Part shown: in pieces, positions 42,553-52,359 of the stretch | Layout: each line of letters begins with the position of its first letter | Numbering within the stretch: position 1 is the stretch's first letter | From: Lithodes maja | Lineage: Eukaryota > Arthropoda > Malacostraca > Decapoda > Lithodidae | Direction: 5' to 3' | Length of the DNA: 64,000 nucleotides | Assembly: GCA_037953745.1 (NCBI GenBank) | Contig: JBAKBP010003147.1 | Coordinates: forward strand, 95,813-159,812 | Position numbers and translations under genes: made by a program | Notes under the pieces: model-generated | Seen by the model: only the letters and a program-made list of their open reading frames with translations | Database searches by the model: none | Told to the model about the DNA's origin: nothing

Positions 42553-42787
42553 TTAACCCCTTCAGACTCATATGACGCAGAGGTTTCCAGATTAGCAATA
42601 AGAAATAGAGTTCTCTCACTCTTATAATTACCTCTCCAAAATTAGTTTTCTGCCCACAGCTAACTCAAAGACAACTGCAGAGGTTGAAGTAACTAAACTA
42701 AAGGTTTCTAAATACCCCTGATGGTAACAAAGGCTTTAAAGTATCCCTAATGGGCTCAAAATCGCGTCATATGTCAGAGAGGTTTAA
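42553..42787 (+). mobile_element. MITE-C copy 2
   Basis: It is nearly identical to 27871-28105 across its whole length, with TTAACCCCTTCAGACTCATA at the left, TCATATGTCAGAGAGGTTTA at the right, and TTAA on both sides. Confidence 0.85.
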
Positions 42788-42844
42788 GCGTATACATATC
42801 CTCGTTAACCACTGTTATGGAGATTGTCTACAGTATTTCTGTCT

Positions 42845-43230
42845 ATTGCCAGACGTCTTAATTCCCAAGGGCGTGGCCACGAATAAATCACTTCTCTAGT
42901 CCACTGTCATCCGCCAGCCTTCCCCCTCCTCCCACCCAATACCACTTTCAATTATATACCTATCAAATTCATCCTTCATCTCATTCTTGGTCTACCGCTC
43001 CCTCTCTGTCCTTCCACCTCACTCTCATACAATGTTTAGTCCTTCTATCAATTTCCATATGTTGACCATGACCGAACCACTCAAGGTACTCCTCTTCACA
43101 CTCTTCCGCACATCAATATACACACCACATTACTCTCATATTTCTTCATTTATCTGTATAATTATCTTCATGGGACTCCAATCACACACATCACGTAACT
43201 CATTTCGATACCATGCAATGTTCATTTATG
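42845..43230 (-). pseudogene. RTE-like LINE 3' fragment, minus strand
   Basis: AAGGGCGTGGCCACGAATAA and the following TCATCCGCCAGCC...CTCCCACCCAATACCA order match the RTE fragment at 28815-29180 (AAGGGGTGGCCACGAACGAA). ACTCTTCCGCACATCAATAT and TCTTCATTTATCTGT are counterparts of coding blocks there. The element ends where the 20-bp satellite begins. Confidence 0.65.
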
Positions 43231-45450
43231 TCTCTCCAACAATATTCATGTCTCTCTAACAACATCTATGCCTCTCCAACAACATCCATGCCTTTCTAAC
43301 AACATCCATGTCTCTCCAAACACATCCATGTCTCTCAAACCACATCCATGTTTCTCCAACAACATCCATGTCTCTCCAACAACAACCATGTCTCTCCAAC
43401 AACATCCATGACTCTCCAACAACATCCATGTCTCTACAACAACATCCACGCCTCTCCAACAACGTCCATGTCTCTCCTACAACATCCATGTCTCTCCAAC
43501 AACATCCATGTCTCTCCAACAACATCCATGCCTCTCCAATAACATCCATGCCTCTCCAACATCGTCCATGTCTCTCCAACAACGTCCATGTTTCTCCAAC
43601 AACATCCATGTCTCTCTAACAACGTCCATGTCTTTCCAACATCGTCCATGTCTCTCCAACAACGTCCATGTCTCTCCAACAACGTCCATGTCTCTCTAAC
43701 AACGTCCATGTCTTTCCAACAACGTCCATGTCTCTCCAACAACGTCCATGTCTCTCCAACAATATCCATGCCTCTCCAACAACGTCCATGTCTCTCCAAC
43801 AACATCTATGTCTCTCCAACAACGTCCATGTCTCTCCAACAACGTCCATGCCTCTCCAACAACGTCCATGTCTCTCCAACAACATCTATGTCTCTCCAAC
43901 AACGTCTATGTCTCTCCAACAACATCCATGCCTCTCCAACAACGTCCATGTCTCTCCAACAACATTCATGTCTCTCCAACAACATCCATGCCTATCCAAC
44001 AACATCCATGCCTCTCCAACAGCGTCCATGTCTCTCCAACAACATTCACGTCTCTCCAACAACATCCATGTCTCTCCAACAACATTCATGTCTCTCCAAC
44101 AACATCCATGCCTATCCAACAACATCCATGCCTCTCCAACAGCGTCCATGCCTCTCCAACAACATTCATGTCTCTCCAACAACATCCATGTCTCTCCAAC
44201 AACATCCATGACTCTCCAACAACATCCATGTCTCTACAACAACATCCATGCCTCTCCAACAACGTCCATGTCTCTCCTACAACATCCATGTCTCTCCAAC
44301 AACATCCATGTCTCTCCAACAACATCCATGCCTCTCCAATAACATCCATGCCTCTCCAACATCGTCCATGTCTCTCCAACAACGTCCATGTTTCTCCAAC
44401 AACATCCATGTCTCTCTAACAACGTCCATGTCTTTCCAACATCGTCCATGTCTCTCCAACAACGTCCATGTCTCTCCAACAACGTCCATGTCTCTCCAAC
44501 AACATCTATGTCTCTTCAACAACGTCCATGTCTCTCCAACAATATCCATGCCTCTCCAACAACGTCCATGTCTCTCCAACAATATCCATGTCTCTCCAAC
44601 AACGTCCATGTCTCTTCAACAACGTCCATGTCTCTCCAACAATATCCATGCCTCTCCAACAACGTCCATGCCTCTCCAACAACGTCCATGTCTCTCCAAC
44701 AACATTCATGTCTCTCCAACAACATCCATGCCTATCCAACAACATCCATGCCTCTCCAACAGCGTCCATGTCTCTCCAACAACATTCACGTCTCTCCAAC
44801 AACATCCATGCCTATCCAACAACATCCATGCCTCTCCAACAGCGTCCATGCCTCTCCAACAACATTCATGTCTCTCCAACAACATCCATGTCTCTCCAAC
44901 AACATCCATGCCTCTCCAACAGCGTACATGTCTCTCCAGCAACATTCATGTCTCTCTAACAACATCCATGTCTCTCCAACAACATCCATGCCTCTCCAAC
45001 AGCGTCCATGTCTCTCCAACAACATCCATGCCTCTCCAACAGCGTCCATGCCTCTCCAACAACATTCATGTCTCTCCAACAACATCCATGTCTCTCCAAC
45101 AACATTCATGTCTCTCCAACAACATCCATGTCTCTCCAACAACATCCATGCCTTTCCAACAGCGTCCATGTCTCTCCAACAACATTCATGTCTCTCCAAC
45201 AACATCCATGCCTATCCAACAACATCCATGCCTCTCCAACAGCGTCCATGCCTCTCCAACAACGTCCATGTCTCTCCAACAACATCCATGCCTCTCCAAC
45301 AACATCCATGCCTCTCCAACAGCGTCCATGTCTCTCCAACAACATCCATGTCTCTCCAACAACATTCATGTCTCTCCAACAACATCCATACCTCTCCAAC
45401 AACATCGATGCCTCTCCAACAGCATACTTGCCTCTACAACAACGTCCATG
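43231..45450. repeat. 20-bp satellite, 111 copies
   Basis: The unit is TCTCTCCAACAACATCCATG. The phase stays constant for 2220 bases, so no insertion or deletion has been kept. Most changes are transitions at a few sites (T/C at the first base, A/G in CATCC/CGTCC, C/T in ATCCATG/ATTCATG). A block of about 300 bases from 43391 recurs at 44191 (offset 800). All long open frames here, on both strands, arise because the unit has no stop in any frame. Confidence 0.97.
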
Positions 45451-45774
45451 CTTGACTCCATTACGTCAATAACGGGATCACCACACTATCATGCAATGAC
45501 TTCTTTACATTCATGCGTACCTGCCTACTCCCAGTAGTTGCTTATAAAGTACCTATATCCCTCTTCGCCTGTTGCACCCTCTTTCACATTTCATCTTAAA
45601 ACTCCCATTTTTTCACATCACACTGCTCAAGTACCTAAAGAAGCGTATATTTTCCAGTATCTGGCCATTACACCAAATTTTACACTCCTGTCACCTATTT
45701 TTTTAAAGATATTGACCAATTATATTCACCAAACACTGCAACCACCACTTATCATCACTCATTCAATGCAAGTA
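45451..45774. other. Unassigned stretch after the satellite
   Basis: No gene recognised; pyrimidine-rich. Confidence 0.35.
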
Positions 45775-46017
45775 TTTTTCTTTTCTTCTGAACACTCTTC
45801 TCCTTCATATAATTTCTCAAACTGTAAGACTTTCGCCAATTTCTTTGTCAATATCAAGACCTTTCGTGCCATTCAGGTGTCGAATATTTCCTGGCGAGCG
45901 ATAGCGATCCTGGGTTAAGGAGGAACCAGCCTACCGAAAAAAGTACAAATATATCTCAAAACGGGGTCATGGGGATGGTGTTGATTAAGCTTCATTGAGG
46001 TTTAGGGAGCAAACTAC
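45775..46017 (+). mobile_element. MITE-A copy 4, partial
   Basis: Blocks TCTTTGTCAATATCAAGACC, TTTCGTGCCATTCAGGTGTC, CTGGCGAGCGATAGCGATCC and TAAGCTTCATTGAGGTTTAG match MITE-A interiors. Neither GGGGAGATGGG terminus is present. Confidence 0.7.
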
Positions 46018-46188
46018 AACAAATATATATACCAGTAATAATAAACAATAACTAAATACATGAAATAACGCCCCCTTAAGCCTGTATCATCAGCAAATAA
46101 AGGCATAGGCAATTTTTACTCACTCATTATTTCATGACTCCATCCATTTATATACTGATTAACTATGGGGACATCAAACACCTCTTCC

Positions 46189-46291
46189 TTAACCCTTCGT
46201 GGGTTGTGTGAGATTTTTCATAAGCGACATTGGCTAACATCAGTGGATTTCATTCAGCCCAGTAGCGACTTCTGGCACAGCGAGGGTTTAA
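46189..46291 (+). mobile_element. MITE-E: 103-bp TTAA-flanked element
   Basis: TTAACCCTTCGTGGGTTGTG at the left and GGCACAGCGAGGGTTTAA at the right form an inverted-repeat end next to TTAA. The interior has no ORF. Only this copy was found. Confidence 0.55.
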
Positions 46292-47289
46292 GATAAATCA
46301 GGTGGACAGACCCCATCCCATATCTCTATACCCAATATAGGTCACCGGCACCCGTGTCAGCAGGATCTGTCCAAGTAAACAAAGGAGGTGCCTTGGTTGT
46401 GTTTGTCGGCACGGAAATGTTATCCCTAGTGAAACATGGCCACATACACCATGCTTACTGGGGGTTTCGTTCACAGGTCATTTCCACCCACGGCTAGAGT
46501 TTATTTGGATCTCACTTTGGAGTTGGTTAACTTTAGTTTAGGTTATCGTATTATAGTTTAGGACTTTAGGTCAATGATAGGATATTTCAATGCCTGAATG
46601 CGGACGAATCTGGTACAAATGAAAAGACACGAGGGGTAAGACGGCCGTAAATCTTAACGGCTAACGTAGCCTCCCTAGCACACTCGGTCGGAGCTCGAGT
46701 TGGTCACGTTCTAGGGACTAGCGATGGAGTCCTCCCTGTGCCTCCCTGCTACCCTTAATGACCTTTTATGTTACTAACCTCTTGTATTTCGTCCTTTTTG
46801 GCTTTCTATATACTATATGCAATAATTGTACTTTGTTCTTTAATGTTTTCGTGTTATGTGTCTACGTTTCTAAAAATGTAATGCATTTGACATAGCGTTT
46901 GTTCTCCTCCAACAAATATTAGCCTTTACGTATATATAATGTTCTTCCTCTATTATAAATTGTCACTATAACATATTTAATCTTCCTTAGAATACACACT
47001 TTGATGAAAGTGGCCTTTATCATATTATGGCTTTGGGTTAAGTCTCTATTTGGTAGCTACGCATTCACATTAATTGTCGATCCGAGGTCTATCAAAACTA
47101 AATTAAGTTTTCCTGAACGTATTATATGCCTGCGCAACTCAACCATAAATATATAAGGAAATTAAATATATATATATATATAATTTCCTTGCCAGCTTCT
47201 CTCTTACGAAATACATAAACTGCACTATCCTTTGGGACAACAGTTTCGAATAAAATATCTTGTTGCGACAACAGCATTATTCCCTTCTG
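46292..47289. other. Unassigned stretch
   Basis: No gene or known element recognised; a short TA run at about 47166-47181. Confidence 0.4.
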
Positions 47290-47366
47290 TTAGCTGTTGG
47301 TCAGATAGTCGGAGCAGCATCAAAGACAGTAAGAGATTTGTCCGTGTAATCTGTGAGCACTGGGAG
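47290..47366 (+). repeat. Direct repeat A, left copy
   Basis: TAGCTGTTGGTCAGATAGTC through AGTAAGAGATTTGTCCGTGT to TGAGCACTGGGAG. It recurs at 47590-47665 on the other side of MITE-B copy 3. Confidence 0.85.
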
Positions 47367-47589
47367 TTAATCTTTTGAGTACCGGTACCGTCATTACAAC
47401 TTTATTATTATACGATATGATAATTATACTGTATATAGTTTTAAACGGACCTCCATCTAACCAACCATCCAGCTTCCAACCATCTAACTTAAGTCTTTTT
47501 ACTACAACAGAACCTTCCTAACTACTCAGAATCGTCTACATATTGCTAGAATATAATAAGTAAGAAATCGCCGGTACAGAAGGAGTTAA
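47367..47589 (+). mobile_element. MITE-B copy 3
   Basis: TTAATCTTTTGAGTACCGGT at the left; GCCGGTACAGAAGGAGTTAA at the right. The ends form an inverted repeat with TTAA at both sides, and the interior has AGAATCGTCTACATATTGCT. It is bounded on both sides by direct repeat A. Confidence 0.8.
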
Positions 47590-47665
47590 CTGTTGGACAT
47601 ATTGTGGAGGCAGCATCAAGGACAGTAAGAGATTTGTCCGTGTAATCTGTGAGCCCTGGGGGTAA
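47590..47665 (+). repeat. Direct repeat A, right copy
   Basis: CTGTTGGACATATTGTGGAG through AGTAAGAGATTTGTCCGTGT to GAGCCCTGGGGG. High similarity to 47290-47366. Confidence 0.85.
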
Positions 47666-47671
47666 ATGACA

Positions 47672-47773
47672 GTAAGGGGCAGCTCTCTGTAGGAACCACT
47701 CGCTCTGTGATTCTCTGAGCGTATAGCTGAGCTTCGGGTTTATTTCCTTTAGAAGATTTATGATAGAGTTCAA
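47672..47773 (+). repeat. Direct repeat B, left copy
   Basis: GCAGCTCTCTGTAGGAACCA, then TTCGGGTTTATTTCCTTTAG and GATTTATGATAGAGTT. It recurs at 48005-48105 on the other side of MITE-B copy 4. Confidence 0.85.
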
Positions 47774-47999
47774 TTAACCCTTTCAGTACCGGTCCCGTCC
47801 TTTTAACTTTATTCTAGCTACTATCAGATTTTTATAATTTATTCACTGTAACGAGGTTCTAAAACAATTAACAGGCTTCGAAATATATCTCTTTACCCTG
47901 TATACTACCACAGGGCCTTTTTAAACTGCACAAAATCGTCTATACTGTATATAGCTGGAATGTTTTCTTAATAGACGTCGCCGGTACAGAAGGGGTTAA
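47774..47999 (+). mobile_element. MITE-B copy 4
   Basis: TTAACCCTTTCAGTACCGGT at the left and GCCGGTACAGAAGGGGTTAA at the right are strong inverted repeats bounded by TTAA. The interior has CTATCAGATTTTTATAATTT and ACAAAATCGTCTATACTG. This is the cleanest MITE-B copy. Confidence 0.88.
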
Positions 48000-48004
48000 T
48001 GCTA

Positions 48005-48105
48005 GTAGAGAGCAGCTCTCTTTAGGAACCACTCGCTATGTTATTATATGGTCGTTTAGTTGAGCCTCGGGTTTATTTCATTTACAGGATTTATGATAGA
48101 GTTCC
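48005..48105 (+). repeat. Direct repeat B, right copy
   Basis: GCAGCTCTCTTTAGGAACCA, CTCGGGTTTATTTCATTTAC and GATTTATGATAGAGTT match 47672-47773. It runs straight into MITE-A copy 5. Confidence 0.85.
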
Positions 48106-48108
48106 CGA

Positions 48109-48415
48109 TGAAGGAGAGGTAGTTGTTGTGTTCTGGTCCCCCTACCCCTTCTTCCTCATTTTAACTCAATCAGTTTTCAGATTTTAAGACGTTCGACCCA
48201 TTAGTTTGGAGATGTCAAGACCTTTCGCCCCATTTATTTGTCCATATTATGACTTTTCGTGTCATTTAGGTGTCGATTTTTTCCTGGCGAGGGATAGCGA
48301 GCCTGTATTCATGGCGGGATATTTGTCTACCGAAACATTTATAAATATATCTAATAGGGGGATCTTGGGGATGCTTTATATTTTTAAGCTTAATGGAGGT
48401 CTAGATAAAAAAGTC
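48109..48415 (+). mobile_element. MITE-A copy 5
   Basis: It starts GATGAAGGAGAGGTAG, a degraded GGGGAGATGGG end, and holds GACGTTCGACCCATTAGTTT, TTTAGGTGTCGATTTTTTCC, GGCGAGGGATAGCGAGCCTG and CTTAATGGAGGTCTAG. The open frame at 48206-48451 is chance within it. Confidence 0.75.
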
Positions 48416-48800
48416 GACCTGGTTTCCATTTCAATACATATAATATGTTAAGACGATGTCCTTTGAATCTTTTGTAATGTTCTCATTATGATTCATTTGT
48501 TTGGTTATAATTTTAATTTAGTTTCCAGAAATATACAATTATAATCAGACACAAATTAGTACAGAAGTTCATTAGAGATTACAATATATTTGTTGTATTA
48601 TATCAAGTGTATGTTATAATAGTTTTCTACCCGGTTCATCATGTACTGTAGATATTTAACCTTGGCACATAATTTTAAATTAATACTGCACCAGTACTTT
48701 AAATATATATAGTAATTTGTATTGAGATAGTCTTTAGGCATTACAATTTAGCTATTGACACATTTACTACAGTAGTTAAAACACTTTCAACACATTCCTG
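48416..48800. other. Unassigned AT-rich stretch
   Basis: Nothing recognised. Confidence 0.4.
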
Positions 48801-48945
48801 TTTCAAGCTCCGTGTGTCATGACATTTTGACTCTAGTGTACCTTGATTTTTGGCTCTCTGTCATGCTTTCAACTTCGGGGGAGACACTCGCTGTAAGCAG
48901 CTTTGTATTTTGTTTCCTTCATTCACATAGACAAAATAATTATCT
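48801..48945 (+). mobile_element. LINE-2 3' tail fragment
   Basis: TCAAGCTCCGTGTGTCATGA, TACCTTGATTTTTGGCTCTC, GGAGACACTCGCTGTAAGCA and CATTCACATAGACAAAATA match the last codons and 3' UTR of LINE-2. Confidence 0.8.
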
Positions 48946-50066
48946 CTATGCATATTTTCTCGTGACAGAAATGAATAACTAGGATTACATGGGATTGTAC
49001 ATGACCTTTTAGTCCCTAGTGGTTTATGGTCATCTGTAATTATGCTATGTTATATTTGTTCCACTTGTTATTAGTGTACTTATAAATATACGCAAACTAA
49101 TATACATGTTATTTTCAGGAATATAATATAATAAGCTAAACAACCTTGCGAACAAAGAACACAGTTACCAGTGTTGGGAAGACTGTTTGATCTAGATAAA
49201 GTGGTGGCAGACAAAGTGGGAGAGACCAAGGGCGAGAAAATAGGAAGGTAAGTCTGTATAGTGATTAAGATGGTGAAAGGATAATATAGTGGGGGTTCAA
49301 CTGGTCGAAAGGATTACATTAGTTATCATAATGCAGATCAGGCCAGGCAAAGGGTCGGAGCTGCAATATTATTTGCTTCTTGCTAAGAAAATATATGAAA
49401 CTCGACAACTTAACTGAGAGGCGTACTGAACACAGCAAACAAAACATTAACTACAGTTTCAACACAAAACAATACCAAAACATAATCGCAATAAATAAAA
49501 AAGATAAAATAATGATACATCGCCGATATGTTCTAGATGAACAATTCGCATATCATTACTTACAGTACTACATACACAATTTCCCCCAACACTGCTCTCT
49601 AGATATACTATTTACATACCATTCGTACTATTTACGCACATTTATTACTTAGGTTATTATTTGATAAAACAACGTCTAATTATGTCGCAAATTCACCAGC
49701 CAAACTAGGTTCCCTTTTGGATAACACATAGTAATGAACATGACAACAATTACAGAATTTGAATGCTATAATTTGCAAGACATTTAGTTTACATGATTTG
49801 TCCAAATTAATTTAATTTACCAAAAAAATTCTGCATATATTTTTAGTCGAGCAGTCTATCTATTTGTCTTGTCTACCTACCTTTCCAACCAATCTATATA
49901 CAGTTATGTTACACATAAATATTCATGCAGTTTATCGATTTTATTTATTTCTAACAATCGATAAGAAACGATTACTAGCTACATATAGGAAAAAGAAGAA
50001 TGGCAAAATTCTTAAAAAAACACATGCAAAGCGTACAAGTGGGAGAAGTCAAAATAAGTGGCATCA
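48946..50066. other. Unassigned AT-rich stretch
   Basis: No gene recognised. Open frames at 49380-49652 and 49864-50070 have AT-driven composition (Ile, Tyr, Asn, Lys) and no family features. Confidence 0.4.
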
Positions 50067-50268
50067 TTAACCCTTATGAGATCCGATACGCATTTCTGTT
50101 GTTTTCTGGCTATTATTAGACGATTGTATTCTGATTAGGAAGGATATATGGCTCAATGAGATATTCTTGACCAATATAATTGTCATAGATATTTCGTAAA
50201 ATGTCTAAATTCGTCTAATGACAGCCACAATTAACTGTCAAAATGTATCACAATCTTCAGAGGGTTAA
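50067..50268 (+). mobile_element. MITE-B2 copy 1
   Basis: TTAACCCTTATGAGATCCGA at the left; CACAATCTTCAGAGGGTTAA at the right. TTAGACGATTGTATTCTGAT and its inverted counterpart AAATTCGTCTAATGACAGCC allow foldback. TTAA lies at both ends. Confidence 0.8.
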
Positions 50269-50637
50269 CTTATACAAACATTCCTGCAGTAAGTAAGGAC
50301 AGGTATCCAGAAAAGGAAGAAGTGACTGATGAGAAACCAAATAACAGGCAGAAGACAAGAAAATGAGACAATGGACAACAGCGAGAGAGAATCCACAACA
50401 GGTTGAGAAGGGGGCAGTCACACAATAGAGAGAAAGAGTATAGGAGAGATGAGGAGTGAGGGAGATTTATGGCTGAACTTAAGGCTCGGGGAGATGTTTA
50501 GAGGAGGAGGAAAGCCAGATTGCTTGGAAGAGATCTACGAGAAGAGGGAACTACAAAAGATGAAGAACAGGGGTGGACACATAGTTCTAAAATCGTGTCT
50601 TATACGGTGGGTCCTTGGTGGGATTTTGATTGAGTAT
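50269..50637. other. Unassigned purine-rich stretch
   Basis: GA-rich sequence with a chance open frame (50449-50769) that extends into MITE-B2 copy 2. Nothing recognised. Confidence 0.4.
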
Positions 50638-50837
50638 TTAACCCTTTCAAGATCCAATACGCATTTCTTGATTATTAGACGACTTTATTCAGATTGGGAA
50701 GGTCATATGGAGGTCAGAGTGTTAATTGAGATAGTCCTTACCCTTATAATTGCAACAGATCCTTCTTAAACTGTAAAACGTCTTCTAATGATACCCAGAA
50801 TATATGTCAAAATGCGTCACAATCTTCAAAGGGTTAT
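50638..50837 (+). mobile_element. MITE-B2 copy 2
   Basis: TTAACCCTTTCAAGATCCAA at the left and CACAATCTTCAAAGGGTTAT at the right, with the same inner TTAGACGACTTTATTCAG and CGTCTTCTAATGATACCCAG pair. Confidence 0.8.
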
Positions 50838-51921
50838 CAATGCATTGACAGTAATACATGGTGGGTCCTTGGTGTGCTTCTGTTTGAGTATTTAGTAATG
50901 ATTGGAAAATCATTTGATGCTGGTCATATTTTATTTTATTTATTTCACTCCACACAACAAACACCTCCCAACAAAATTAATGAAAGCATGTGATTCCACC
51001 GGAATCAAACCTGGGTTACCATATACAAATCTCATGCACTCTAACCATTACACCATCAAGGCAGTTATAAGTACAGCACCTGACCATTATTCATATATAT
51101 CCATTTACCGAATACTGGATATTAATCTAATCATGTACTGTCCCCAACTGCACTATGAATAGCCTAATGCTTAGGCGAAAGGAAAGAATATTCATGGGGC
51201 ACAGATCACATAGACCACCCATGCTGTACACTGCATGATTTGTATTTACACTCTAACACACAGATAACTATCATGTTAATAAATGGTGTTTATTTCACAT
51301 GACCAGCTATTCATATTTCACAATGACGGATTACTGATGCAACCATATATTTGTATTAATCCCTAAAGTTCAAAATCCCTACGACCCTGATACAATTAAT
51401 TATCTGGATGTTGTAATTATATATGAATTATTATTTTATCATAATACCGATGCATAGTGAACATTGAAACAACAAATATATTTTGAGTAAGGCATTATAG
51501 GCGTTGCCCGTGAATGAGCTTTTAATAATACGTTTCTCGTACATTAACCTTATATATTTTACAAATAACCCAAATATTTAGAGATTTTGTTTATAAACCA
51601 GTTGATGACTTTTTTTAAATGTCATTGCTGGCAATTCCTCACAAGACACACTAAGCTGTGGGGCAAAACTCCATTATGGGGTGATGGCCTTGATGACCAT
51701 TACGATATTGTATTTTGGTTATTTATTTAATTATAATGCATTAATGCATTAATGCAGGGATGACCCCTGCCTAAGCTGTCTTAAGTCACATATCCACATA
51801 GGATAAACATTCACGTTTACTGTTGATCACCATTTCCTATCACCAACAATCAACCATTCGATAACACTATATTCAGATTCACGTATATTGTAGTTACGTA
51901 ACTTATATATTGAGGCTCGTG
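50838..51921. other. Unassigned stretch around a tRNA-like sequence
   Basis: Apart from the tRNA-like segment at 50990-51064, no gene or element is recognised; AT-rich. Confidence 0.4.
50990..51064 (-). tRNA. tRNA-like sequence (pseudogene or SINE head)
   Basis: The minus strand reads TGATGGTGTAATGGTTAGAG, which resembles the D arm/A box, and CCCAGGTTTGATTCCGG, which resembles the T arm/B box, at normal tRNA spacing. The anticodon stem and T stem pair poorly and the acceptor ends do not pair well, so a functional tRNA is unlikely. No identity is assigned. Confidence 0.4.
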
Positions 51922-52125
51922 TTCCCTTTCAAGGTCCGATTATGCATTGCCTATCATTAGACAATTGTATTCATAGTAGGAAGGGTATATGTACAGTAAG
52001 TCAGAGGGTTGAAAGATATATTTTGTATTCTTATAGTTCCCACATATCTTTCGAAATCTGTATATAATCGTCTAATCATAGCCAGAATAAACTGTCAAGA
52101 TGCTTCAAAATCTTCAAAAGGTTAA
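51922..52125 (+). mobile_element. MITE-B2 copy 3
   Basis: GTTCCCTTTCAAGGTCCGAT at the left, AATCTTCAAAAGGTTAAC at the right; inside, TTAGACAATTGTATTCAT and ATAATCGTCTAATCATAGCC. It is more decayed than the other two copies. Confidence 0.72.
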
Positions 52126-52257
52126 CAAAAAGTTGTAATGTTAGATTTCATATTATTACTAATTCCATATTTGTGCATAACTGTACATTGAATATTCTTG
52201 TCTCATTTCCTCCTTTCCAATCTACTGCCACCCATCAGGCTAATGAACATTTACAAC

Positions 52258-52340
52258 ATTAACTCCTTCAGCACCATGATGCCTTTTTATCTTTGATTCT
52301 GGCTAATTAGATATTGTTATGCAGTTTAAACCGGACCTAT
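52258..52340 (+). mobile_element. MITE-B left-end fragment
   Basis: TTAACTCCTTCAGCACCATG and TTCTGGCTAATTAGATATTG followed by TAAACCGGACC match the left half of MITE-B-type elements. It is cut off where LINE-2 begins. Confidence 0.55.
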
Positions 52341-52359
52341 GTTACTATGAGGGTTTATT

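Noticed and set aside
43231..45537. Many long open frames (up to 429 codons) on both strands
   Set aside because: They all come from the 20-bp unit, which contains no stop codon in any frame. There is no start context, domain or codon bias, so these are not genes.
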